Positions 9,026 to 19,700 of a stretch of DNA of 64,000 nucleotides are shown here, piece after piece; positions within the stretch are counted from its first letter, which is position 1; the number at the start of each line of letters is the position of its first letter. The stretch spans positions 620,001-684,000 of the forward strand of contig BLSF01000008.1 of NCBI GenBank assembly GCA_012862575.1. The letters run 5' to 3'. The translations under genes and the position numbers were made by a program. This stretch comes from Parietichytrium sp. I65-24A (Eukaryota; Sar; Bigyra; Thraustochytrida; Thraustochytriidae). The notes beneath the pieces are model-generated. The model saw only the letters and a list, made by a program, of their open reading frames with translations, searched no databases and was not told where the DNA came from.

Positions 9026-12000
9026 ATGCGCGAGTCCAAGTACGCAGACGAGGGGGCGGGCGATGAGGAGGAGGAGGAGGAGGAAGAGGAAGAGGCGCTG
9101 GAGATCCCAGTGCGAGACGAGAACGGGCGTGAGAGTGACGAGGTGATCTCTGTGCCGCTGAGCACGTTGCCAAAGAGCGACGACATTCTGGGGTTGTTGA
9201 AGGCGGAGAAGACGGAGCTGCACCGATGGCTGGCGTTTGCGGTGGAGTACTACAGGCAAGGGCGTATTGAGGACTTTGAGAACATTTTGATGGTGGGCTG
9301 CTCGGAGGAAGTGGAGGAGAATTTTTACAATGATTACCAAGGGCGACTCAAGATGCTGAACGCGTTCGCAGCTTATAAGATATCGCTGGACAAAGGCGGA
9401 AACAAAACTACAGACACGCATCTGGCCGAGGCGGTGGAGCTCATCGGCCGCGCGGATAAAATTGATGACCGCAATGGAGGCACCTGGGTCAACAAAGGGG
9501 TCCTATCATTGGTGCGTGGCGAGGACGATAGTGCTCTGCAAAATTTCGACAGTGCTCTGCAGTACGACTCCAAGAATCTTTTAGCCAAGCTCGGAAAAGG
9601 GGTGATGCTCTTCAAGAAACGCATGTTCAAAGAAGCCAGAGACCAGTTCAAGCGCGCAATTCGCGACCATCCAGGGTGCGGCGCTAGCGTTCGCGTGAAC
9701 CTTGGTTTGTGCTATTACGAGCTGGGAGCAGAGTCTCGGGCGATTGAATGCTTCGAGCGAGCGCTGGAGCTTGACGACGAGGACGTGAATGCGCACGTGG
9801 CGCTCGCTGTCATCGAGCTCGGACAAGCGCAGCAGCAAAATTTCAGCTTGAATCTCTCGCAGAGCGCAATGCAGCGGTTGCGAAGAGCGTACGAGCTTCA
9901 ACCCACGGATTCGATGGTTCTAAATCACATGGCAAACCATTTCTATTTCCGAAAGAACCAGCAAGACAGAGACTACACCCGCATCGAGAATCTGGCCCGC
10001 AAAGCGTACAAAAACACGCATTTGGATTCCGTCAAGGCCGAGTCAGCGTACATTCTTGGAAGAAACTTCCACGAGCAAGGCGATTTAGAAGCAGCAAACC
10101 AGTTTTATGAGCGCGCCCTGGAGCACTGGTCCGGCTTCACTCTAGCACAGTTTGCGAAGGCCCAGATGCTCTTGGTGCAAAGCGAACGAGCGCTTGCCAG
10201 CTCCGCCAAAGATGCAGACAAGGAAAAAGCGCGCAAAAAGGTTGAGCAGCTCCGGCAAAAAGCACTCGCCCTTTTGGAAAAGATTTTGAAAGACCAAAAT
10301 CATAAGAACGATCGGGACACTAGCCTCTTCGCGTCATGGATTCACATCAAGATGAACCGTCGTGCTCCAGCAATGGCCCTCTTGAGACAAGTTACCCAGG
10401 AAAACCCTGAAGACACGGAAGCATGGCTTGAACAAGCACGCGTGATGCAAAAGGAAAAGTCGCTTTCTAAAAAGCAAAAGCGCGAGGCTCTTCGGTCCTA
10501 CACGAAGGCTGCCGCCGGGCTGGACCCTGTGCCGGCATTCATCTACACGAATGTTGGGGAGCTCAAATTTAGTCTTGGGGACATTCGTGGCGCGCTGCAA
10601 ACTTTTCGAGCTGGTTTAGAAGAGAGTTCGCAAGGCCGGAGCAATAATCCCTTGAGTCCAGAGGACAGCGTCACGTTGCGCTTCAATCTCGCTCGCACGC
10701 TTGAAGAGGTGGGCGGGTTCGACGAGGCAGAGCACATTTACGAGAATTTGCACCAGGAACTCCCTGCATACTCTGAGCCATTGTTACGTCTCGGTCAAAT
10801 GGCTGAGAGACACGGTCAGAATGGGGAAGCGGAGAAGTACTACACCAAAGCCGCAAACGAAACCAAGACGTGTCCCGATGAGGGCTGGATTATGTTGGGT
10901 CTACTGGCCAAGAAGAAGGGGGAGCCAAAGAAAGCGAAAGAGTATTTTGGCAAGGTTTTCAAAGGAGAGAAAAATCGCATCGACCCATACTCCAAGCTGG
11001 CGCTCGCAAACAACTCGTTTGATTCGGTTCGAGCCCTGAAGAAGTCCAAACCAGATGAGTTTGCGCAAAATCTTGACTATGCGAAAGGATGGTACATCAG
11101 GATTCTGGAGCGCAACAGTGGAAACATATATGCCGCAAACGGCCTCGCAAATGTTTTGGCGATGCAAGAACACTATTCTGAAGCAAAACAGATCTATGAA
11201 CGTCTGAGGGAACCGGATGATGCGGCGAATCCCTCCGTGTGGATCAATCTTGGGCATGTTGCGATGGAAGAGGAACGGTTCGAGACTGCTGTCTCCCTTT
11301 ACCAGCAGTGTATGAAGCGATTCGGGTTGCAGAGCGATGTAGAGCTCTTGCTGTATCTCGCAAACGCTTTTATTTGTGCAAACAAATTTGAAGAGTCTAA
11401 GAGCTTGCTCTTACGCGCGATTCGCGTTGACCCTTCCGACCTCAAATTGCGCTATAATCTCGCGACGCTGCTCATTCAGCATGGCGTGCATGTTTGCGAG
11501 AAAGATCCAGAGAAGAGGACTTTGCAGAGTGTTTTGAAGGCCGTGGAGGGATTTCGAAACGCGAGGCATCTTTTTGAGTGGTTAGCAGGTGCAGTGTCCA
11601 AGGACGGGCCTTCCGGCGGAGACAAAGGTGCAGCTACAAATGGCAGCTCATCCAAGAACGATGGAAGGCAGAGGAGACTCCAAGAGCCAAGCACTCCAAG
11701 AGGTTCACCATCGGAAGAGAATAAGAAATACTTTGATTTGCTGCACCAAGCTCCCACAGAAAACTCAACTTCCACCTCGAATGACTCCACGTCTGATTCG
11801 CAGCGCAGTCTTGCGAAGCGTGCTCCTCGCACTGACTCGTTTAAACATGCAAGCGCTGCCCGGAAGTTCCTCAATGACACCGAGAACCTCCTGGTGGCGT
11901 CTGAAAAGCATATTGCGATTGAACAGCACCGTGAGAGTCTTGCCAAATCGCAATTAGAGAAGATTCAATCAGAGAGTAAGAGGATTGAAAGTGAGCTGGA

Positions 12001-12781
12001 AGAAATCAAACGTCAGCGCGACGTCGAAGCCCTTCGCAAGCGGGAGGAAGAAGAGGAGAAAGCCAAGGAGCAGATTCAGCGGAGTATTGAGCTTGCAGAG
12101 ACCTTTGCACGGTCGAATGAAGAAGTTAAACAGAAGAAGAAGGCTCGAGAGGAAAAGAAAGGGAAGAAGAAGGGCAAAGGCCGAAGTAAGAAGGGCGAAG
12201 AAGACGACTTTGTCGTGGAGGACGACTCCAGCGTGGATGAGGATGGACTCAACGCTCAATCTTCTGGATCGGACAACGATGACGAAGACAACGACGGAGA
12301 CTTTGATCCCGTTGCTGCAGAACGCAAACGCAAAGAGCAGGAAAAGAAACTTCAAGAGCAAGGTGACGATGAAAGCAGTGATGATGAAGGCATGTTCGAC
12401 GGCAGCGATGACGACGATTCTGATGACGGTGGCGAAGACGGGGCTGAAGGTGACGGTAGTGACGGCGAGAAACGGGCCAAGAAGAAGAAGGATAAGAAGA
12501 AGAAGAAGAAGGAAAGCAAGAAGAGCTCGAAAGATGGGAAGCGCAAGGCCTCTTCCGGCGAGGGCGGAGCCACAGCACCAAAGAAGCGCAAGTTGACGAA
12601 GAAGGGCGGCCTCAGCGATTCATCGGAGGACGAAGACGAGAATGGGGTAGAGGGCGGGGCGAACGGGGAGGCTGAAAATGGCGACGCTGGCGCGAAAGAT
12701 GGCGACGACACTGAAGCAGCCCCCAAAAATCCCCGTAAAATGGTGCTTGATGAAAGTGATGAGGAGGAGATGGATTTTTAA
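9026..12781 (+). CDS. CTR9: CTR9, TPR subunit of the Paf1 transcription elongation complex
   Basis: One exon encodes 1251 residues, close to animal and fungal CTR9 (about 1080-1170). After an acidic N-terminus with a poly-Glu run (residues 14-25) comes the typical opening IPVRDENGRESDEVISVPLS and LGLLKAEKTELHRWLAFAVE, then about 15 TPR repeats to roughly residue 850, including GTWVNKGVLSLVRGEDDSAL and NLGLCYYELGAESRAIECFE. A coiled, charged segment (about 965-1060) and an acidic/lysine-rich tail (KKKKDKKKKKKESKKSSK, then DESDEEEMDF at the end) match the family's C-terminus. CTR9 scaffolds Paf1C on RNA polymerase II and supports H2B ubiquitination and H3K4/K36 methylation in the nucleus. The ATG is preceded by a GA tract. 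The gene converges with the kinase gene, leaving 237 bp between stops. Confidence 0.95.
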   Translation: MRESKYADEGAGDEEEEEEEEEEALEIPVRDENGRESDEVISVPLSTLPKSDDILGLLKAEKTELHRWLAFAVEYYRQGRIEDFENILMVGCSEEVEENFYNDYQGRLKMLNAFAAYKISLDKGGNKTTDTHLAEAVELIGRADKIDDRNGGTWVNKGVLSLVRGEDDSALQNFDSALQYDSKNLLAKLGKGVMLFKKRMFKEARDQFKRAIRDHPGCGASVRVNLGLCYYELGAESRAIECFERALELDDEDVNAHVALAVIELGQAQQQNFSLNLSQSAMQRLRRAYELQPTDSMVLNHMANHFYFRKNQQDRDYTRIENLARKAYKNTHLDSVKAESAYILGRNFHEQGDLEAANQFYERALEHWSGFTLAQFAKAQMLLVQSERALASSAKDADKEKARKKVEQLRQKALALLEKILKDQNHKNDRDTSLFASWIHIKMNRRAPAMALLRQVTQENPEDTEAWLEQARVMQKEKSLSKKQKREALRSYTKAAAGLDPVPAFIYTNVGELKFSLGDIRGALQTFRAGLEESSQGRSNNPLSPEDSVTLRFNLARTLEEVGGFDEAEHIYENLHQELPAYSEPLLRLGQMAERHGQNGEAEKYYTKAANETKTCPDEGWIMLGLLAKKKGEPKKAKEYFGKVFKGEKNRIDPYSKLALANNSFDSVRALKKSKPDEFAQNLDYAKGWYIRILERNSGNIYAANGLANVLAMQEHYSEAKQIYERLREPDDAANPSVWINLGHVAMEEERFETAVSLYQQCMKRFGLQSDVELLLYLANAFICANKFEESKSLLLRAIRVDPSDLKLRYNLATLLIQHGVHVCEKDPEKRTLQSVLKAVEGFRNARHLFEWLAGAVSKDGPSGGDKGAATNGSSSKNDGRQRRLQEPSTPRGSPSEENKKYFDLLHQAPTENSTSTSNDSTSDSQRSLAKRAPRTDSFKHASAARKFLNDTENLLVASEKHIAIEQHRESLAKSQLEKIQSESKRIESELEEIKRQRDVEALRKREEEEEKAKEQIQRSIELAETFARSNEEVKQKKKAREEKKGKKKGKGRSKKGEEDDFVVEDDSSVDEDGLNAQSSGSDNDDEDNDGDFDPVAAERKRKEQEKKLQEQGDDESSDDEGMFDGSDDDDSDDGGEDGAEGDGSDGEKRAKKKKDKKKKKKESKKSSKDGKRKASSGEGGATAPKKRKLTKKGGLSDSSEDEDENGVEGGANGEAENGDAGAKDGDDTEAAPKNPRKMVLDESDEEEMDF

Positions 12782-13018
12782 GTTGGGACCTCAGACTCCT
12801 GCCCGTTTACTAAAAATGACAGAGGTGCGAGTTGTCGAATTATTTGCGAACCGAATAAATAGACGAAGAAGAAAAACACGAGCTCAGATTTCTTTCTTTT
12901 GCATTGACTGCAATCAATAAACACAAGATATGGGAAATTTTTTAAAAAAGTTCATGTTCACGTTTACATAATGGCCTCCCGCTGGCCATTATGACAATCG
13001 TGGATGTCATAGGAGAGC

Positions 13019-15803
13019 TTACGCATCGGAAAACTCTTTCGAGAGCCAAGATGTGCCGTTATGAAGCAGATGGTCGGACCCTGGTGGAGTTAGAATTTTG
13101 CACAACTCCTCGCGGCTGCTGAAGGACCCTATTTTATCGAATGGAAAACCTTCAAAGAACGGGTGGTCGCGAATATCTTGCGTACTTCCCGAATGCCATC
13201 CACATCTTTCAAACGGATTTGACGATAGGAGATGCCGAATAAGATCGACTGCAGCAGGCGTGAAATCGATGTGCGAGGGGAATGTGTATCGCCCCGCAAC
13301 GATGTTTCGGTAGATTCGAGCCTCGTTTTTTTGCCTGCCGTTCTCTGTGAACGGAGTCGATCCAGCGAATAGTTCTGAGTATATAGTAGATTGCGCAGGA
13401 GACAGACTGAGTCAGCTTTGGCGTACAACCCACCCGGTAGCTGAGACTTTCAGAAACTAACTTACCAAACAGTAACACACCAAATGACCACCAATCTACG
13501 GGTTCGCCGTGGCCTTGCATTGTAATAATTTCAGGTGCCTGTCAGACAACAGCCATGGAGTTAGAATAGTGCGTAATCGGGATGGAATGGACTCCGAAGT
13601 GACTTACAATATATTCTGGAGTTCCGCAAATGGTGAAGGTCCTATCCATGATGATTTTAGCAAACCCGAAGTCGATGAGTCGCGGAAAGCCTTTCTGATC
13701 CAAAGTGATGTTTTCCGGTTTGAGATCACGGTAGGCAATGTGCAGGTTGTGGAGATAATTAATAGCGGAGTAGATACAGCCCATGTAAAACCTGGCGTCG
13801 AATGGGCTAATAAAAGTTTTTGTCAAAATCAGGCCGTAGAGATCCCCGCCTTCATTCAGTTCCATGAGGGCATGCAGACCATCTGGCAGGCGATACACTT
13901 GAAGCAACTGAGTAATGAACGGGTGCTTACACAGCTGCATCATTCTCATTTCAAGCTCAAGCTGACTTTTAGTGCTTTCATTCTTTTGATCCGCTTTTGG
14001 ATAGGACTTGAGGGCCAGTGATTGAGTCTTGCCCTCCAAAACTCGGGTCACGCGATGAACCACTCCAAAGCTGCCAGCGCCAATAAGTTTGCCGTTCCTT
14101 AGTTGCTCAAAAGGTATGTTGCTCTCTTCCCCAGCGTCGCTTTGCAAATCTTGCCTGAAACGCTCTGATAAAAATTGCCACTGAATCTCCAAACCGTATA
14201 CATTTGTCATGCAGCTAAAACGGCCGAGAAGGTTCTTATTCAAGCCAATGATCTGGCCGGGTCCAAACTTCTGAGCAGCTCCGTCCGAACTGTTTGGAAA
14301 ATACTTGATGGTGCCCCCAATAATGAGAAAAACACAACCAGGAGTCGAAGACAAATCCTCCACTGCAAACAGTGTGTCAATTGGCCATGATATGAGCGCT
14401 GAGTTGGCGAGCACGTCATTTGCAGCAACCTCTTCTCCGGAGGATATGTTCATACTTGGCCAGTCTGCAGTGACGATGTTCTGCAAGAGCCAGCTCCGAG
14501 GGTTCTCGATGACATTCAGGCTTGTGGTGAAGAACCGATTGCAGCTCGCGAGGAAATTGGAGAGCCTACAAACCAAGTACTTGCATGAATGAAGCTCCTC
14601 CACCAAGACAGGTTCATCGATACCCACTACAATAAGCTCAGCGCTCTCTTGCAAGGTTTCGCTCACGATCGTCTGGAAGCACTTCACCTTGGCGGCGTGG
14701 GATGCAAAAATGTTCCGAAGTGCAATTAAGTCACGGGAGTTTTCCGTGCAACAGAAGAACTTGCCTCGCAGCTGCTCTCGGCTACCCTTCGCAACTCCAC
14801 TCATAAAGACCCCAAACGTGTCAGGTTCCATCTTGATACCCTGTTGACCAGTCTCAGACCTTTCCTGGAAAAATGAAGCCGCGAGTGACGATTGAACAGC
14901 ACGAAACCACACGAAAAGGGGGCTCTGGCGGATGAATTTCGAGCTTTCTTGCATCGTCTTTGCAGCTTCCGCAAAACATATCGACCTGTAAAGGTTTCTG
15001 GTAAGAAAATACACTACGGACTTTTCGATTGCCCGAACTGAGGCGGTGCGTGGTCTGTCGTACATCAGGGCAAGCTCCCCCACGCCTGCGCCTTCTGTGA
15101 CCTGGGCAACAGAGACGACTTGCTTGTCCTCCCGGGTAATAAAGACTTCGCATTTTCCTGAACCTACGACATGGAATTCGGTTTCGAATTCCCCTTGATG
15201 AATAAATGTATCCCCAGGGCGAAGGTATCGCCTTTGCATTGCCATGACGCACCTGAACCTTGTGGCATGTGACACCGTCGCGAACAACGCGGGAGTATTC
15301 TCTAGAGCAGCAAGCAGGAGCGCCTTGACTTCTGGTTTTTTGACAATATACGGCCACGATGCAGACTCTTCGTTGAGAAGGTCAGCCCACTTTTCCGGGA
15401 CGATGACCGGGCGGCAATTCGCATACGCGGCCTCAGCACTGGGATCGCCCCCAAGTCTGGAAACCTTCTTTTCACTGTGTATCCAGGATGTCAAACGCGT
15501 TTCGGATTCATTCACGATGTTCTGGTATTTTTCGCGAACTTCTTTGGCAAGGAAATGCTGCAGCTCTCTCTCGATATCCTCAGAGACAGCAACAGAAATG
15601 GACTTTTGCACCTTCCGACTCTTGTTGACGCCTCCCAAAGCAAATTTGCCGTCGCTATTCCATCGAATCGCCTTCAACGGTGGCGCCTTGGTCTGCTGCG
15701 CATCTGTTTCACCGCCTTCCGAGGCGTCTTGCTTGAGGACGACAGTCTCAAAGATGGACCTGTCCTCCACCTTTGGCTTGCCGACTACCAATGCGGACCC
15801 CAT
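13019..15803 (-). CDS. Cyclic-nucleotide-binding-domain AGC protein kinase (PKG-like)
   Basis: Three exons (15803-13608, 13538-13466, 13374-13019) are separated by introns of 69 bp (13539-13607) and 91 bp (13375-13465), both with GTAAGT donors. Spliced, they give 874 residues. Start is MGSALVVGKP at 15803. A cyclic-nucleotide-binding domain lies at about residues 165-270 with an intact phosphate-binding cassette (GVGELALMYDRPRTASV, with the conserved Glu and Arg). Residues 280-560 are divergent and include a weak second CNB-like piece (GCVFLIIGGTIKYF ... FGPGQIIGLN) lacking the cassette Arg. The kinase domain runs about 566-850: GAGSFG glycine loop, Lys599, YRDLKPEN, DFGFAK, CGTPEYI joined across intron 1 to APEIIT, and the C-lobe crossing intron 2 as FGVLLF-ELFAGSTPF. 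It ends in HPFFEGFPFDKIGS and a short tail. Architecture fits cGMP/cAMP-dependent kinase; which nucleotide is bound cannot be told. Confidence 0.9.
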
Positions 15804-16700
15804 TTTCCTTCTCAAAAGCCGGATCTCCACTCACGCAGCGCCGCCTTTGACTCACCGGACGGAAAGATGGTTTGCAAAGAGTCCCAGGCCATGCGAAGCT
15901 CCTCCTCCTTTCCTTGCTGCAAGTTGCCCTCTTTCTTGCCGCAAAGCGCACTCAACTCCGCAGTCTTTCACTTGAAGCGCAGTGACATGGACGGTGCAAG
16001 TCTCTTGACCCAGTCCCGTTACGCGCGCCGCGAGCTATCTTTGACCGCGCTCCTTTTCGAGTGCGTGGAAGAGTCAGGTCCTCGGGTACCGAAGAGTTGC
16101 GCTCAGAACAGCGAAGAACGTATTGCGAGCCAGCTAGCTGCACTGTGAACAACGATAAGTTTGCACGCTCTCAAGCGTCGACTTGTCTGCACTGACCGTG
16201 ACTACCGTAACTAGCTCTTCAGGTGGTGGTCACTGACTGCTGACGAATTTGAGTGTGCTAATCCCTAAAGCGCTCTCTTCTCTTGCTCGACAGCTTTCAC
16301 AAGCTTCACTGCGGCCAGTCCGAGAGCGCAACGCTATGATGGCTCATACCTCTTTGCTGACTACCTTCCAACAGAGAGCGAGAGAGAAAGGGAGAAGGAG
16401 AGAAGGAGAGAAGGAGAGAAGGATGTTGCACTCGTCCGCGAAACCCTACAAGAACTTTCCTTTCGAGGCATGCCCTCGCCCCTCACTTTGTTTCTTCAAC
16501 CTTCAATATATGTCACCTTCAATAAACCAACCAACCATTGCATTGCATTGCATTGCATTACATTGAATTGCAGTATAACTTGACTCTTCCAAAACTATCT
16601 CCAAACATTTCCAAACTCCAAAAACAAAAAACAAAAAACTTAGCGGTAGTACTCAGTACCCTACATTGCCAACACTAATGATTGAAAAGTTTTACGTTAT
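15804..16700. other. Upstream region of the kinase gene with GA and CATTG repeats
   Basis: No gene is supported here. There is a purine tract of GAGAAGGAGA type at 16378-16422 and a CATTG pentamer array at about 16538-16565. Open frames overlapping the start of the kinase on the opposite strand are shadows of its coding sequence. Confidence 0.4.
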
Positions 16701-19700
16701 TGAGTACTACTGATCGACTAGCAATGCATGGGTCCAACTATCCGTTGAGTTGTTTTGAGTCACAGTGGCACAAGTGCACTAAGTCTCAGTTAGTCTCCGG
16801 CAGTGACACTGAGTAGCATACCCAGTATTGTGTCTAAAAATGAAGATGAAAACCAACGAAAGATTCATTTTGGTTGACGCCCTCCTCTGACCTTCCTCCT
16901 TCCACGCGTAGATTTCGTAGATTTGAAGATTGGACTTGCTTTTGTGGCCGGGCTTCCCGCAAGAGGGACTCGGCAAGTGCTCGTGCTTGCTCACCCCATG
17001 TGCATACGTGTTGAAAGCAAGGCTATTCAGGCTACTTGCCGGCCACAGCAAGCGCTTGCCAAACCAGATCATGACGCCATGATTGTGGGGCCCAGCAAGC
17101 TCTTCGCAAGCTCTTCCAGCGTATATGACCGTCGCGAGGTGATTTTACGCGCACGAAGTGGCGCGCATGCAGCTCGTGCAGGGAAGTGATGGAATGACTT
17201 TGACTGCAAGTGTGCGTGCATTCTTTCCCGCCTGCCGAGGGACATGTCACAACTATGTTGGCGGCATGACGCTCGCTCTTCCGATGCTTGTGTTCCTGTT
17301 GCAACAAGCCGTCTTTAATGATGAAAATCTCTTTGCGCCACGTGAACTTTCCAACCATCACGCGAAAGCAGCAGGGGCGTGAACCTCGGTTGGCTTGTTC
17401 CTCATACTAGATTCTACAAATAACGCAGCGCCCAGATTGGGTTCTTTTCTCAGGAACCGAGAAAATTGCGCCTAGCCCACTCAATATCTGTAGCAATACA
17501 TAGACTTCTACTAAAGAACAAAGAGAACAAAATTGAATACGATGTTGCAAATAGGGTTGCGGTATACGACTCGGTAGGTAATGAATTCGACCACTGGGTT
17601 CTTGAGCTCTTACTCATCAAAGCCAGTGAGACTCATGGCAAGTTATGATGGGATCTTCTGTTCTGACAGTGGCTTCTGAATCAACAATTCTGGGCTCGGA
17701 GGCTTAGGAATGGTGGCTGTGTGGCTGGGCTTCTTCTCGGCTAGGTAGTAGAAGGGCAAAACAGATCAGTAGAATCAGGCTGCGCAACAATGGCACTGAC
17801 TGTGAGTACAGCCATCCATCCAACCATCCATTCATCGCTCTAGCTGAAGACTGCAAAGTGGCACAGGCCTTGAGAGCTGACTCGAATTGACCGGGCAGTA
17901 GCCCTCACCCTGGCTGGCCGGTGAAAGTCAGATGAGACTACGTGTGGTGGGGAAGTTCATTCCAATCATTTTGGCGTTGGGGAGTCGGAGTAAGTCACCA
18001 GTAGAAAGAATCCCTTCGGAATTGTTGCGTGAGAATTACCTTGTCGCACCAAAGCCGCCGGTTCGATCGAACTTTTAGTAGCGCCTTTGGCACAGCGATT
18101 TCAGGCCCGGACTGGACATTGTGGAGCTCAGAAGAATTTACAGAATTCAGTTATTAAAATTAATAGTAAAAACATTGTCATGACTATCATTGAGACTGAC
18201 TACCCTTTCCAGTCATTAGTTAATATTTCCCATAAACGCTGGTTTGCAGAAGGAAAAACCAGTATGGCGGCCCTTGACTGCAGAGATGTCTTCGTTGATG
18301 TGATCGAATGTATCCCGCCTCTGCACTGACTGTGAGCTCACTCTACTTGTGTACAAGCCTTGCTTACCCCCCTGATGAGCCCCGTGCACACTGTGTCCAC
18401 CTGCAGAGTCAACTCTGGAGAGCAACATGAGAAAGGCTTGAAGCCCACGCTTTGGAGGCGTCATGTGTTACGATTGCGCACGATGCATTACGCAAGTGTG
18501 TTGAACTTGTGAACGGCAAACTGGAGGTCCACGATTGCCAGGCTCTGATCCTCCAAAAATTTGGAAATGAAAGTTTCGTTGGATCCATTTTGTGACAGGA
18601 GTTACTTGAATTTTGGCAATCTCTACACTGTCTCAGCCTTCGGTGCAATTTTGATTTTGATAACAAAAAATTATTTCTTTTTCTTTTTTAGAATTCAAAG
18701 GTCTGCCAATCCGACAAAATGATTCTGTGGCATCTTTTTGTTCATACTGCCTTGAGTCTCGACAAACCACTTTGTTACTGACGCGTTCTGAATTCTGATT
18801 CTGAAGATCACACGTCGAGCAAGAGTTACAGCGCGTAGAGTCGAATTCATGGAGCTTTTTCAAGTGCCCAGGCATGCATCTCGTCCTTCGTATAGTTCAC
18901 CATCTGACGATCGTACTATGCCTGCAAGGTGTCAAGAAGAAAGAGTAGCTTCAGCACTCGTGGACGATTACGGATGGACAGCCAAGATGGCAACCCAATC
19001 AGTCCTGGCAGACAGAAGGACCTCTGTTATGCAATTCTTCTGACATGAACCCGCTATGCTTGCTAAGAATGATCCAGATTCGCACTGCAATCAATGTGGT
19101 TCTCGAGGTCAATACCAATGCTCGATCGGCTCGGCCTCTACTGGGGCCCAGAAGTCATGGCATTCTTCTGGGAACATTTGAGCAACGGTTTCCACCTTCT
19201 TCGCGAGAGCCCTCGACCTTAGTAAGCTGGAAGCTGATCTGTTCTCGACGTCCAAGGGGCACTGCACTCACACCACACTCTCATCATGCATGCTCCTGAT
19301 GAATCGACTCAACGTGTGATACAGCGACAGCTTGGTGAGTCGGGGCGAGGCGTATCTACGATCCGCTAAATCTTCAAGACGCCGGCGGCGAAATGCATAG
19401 TTTTTATATTTTTCTGTTTTTCGTCCGCGCCGACAGCGTGCATGAGTGGTACTGACTATGAGTATTTCGTATAGAACCGGCACTTCTTTTGTCGCGGCTA
19501 TCTTGATTGTAAAAAATATGTAAAAGAAATGAATGAATAAACTTTCAAATTTAACGCTTTTCATTGAGACTCTACATTTGATCCATTTGATCCATTTTCC
19601 AATGTGGAGCTACTTTAGCTCTCCACAATCTCAGGACTACCAGCAGTGACTACCAGTACAGCTTTTCTACTATTAACGTCATCATAGCCTTGGGATCCGG

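Noticed and set aside
15244-16148. Plus-strand open frames opposite the kinase start
   Set aside because: Antisense shadows of the CNB kinase coding sequence and its leader.
17990-18090. Possible tRNA around GGTTCGATCGAAC
   Set aside because: A T-loop-like string is present but no acceptor stem, D arm or anticodon arm can be placed around it.
18840-19300. Possible retroelement remnant
   Set aside because: Short open pieces in several frames, but no reverse transcriptase, integrase, protease or terminal repeat motif could be recognised.
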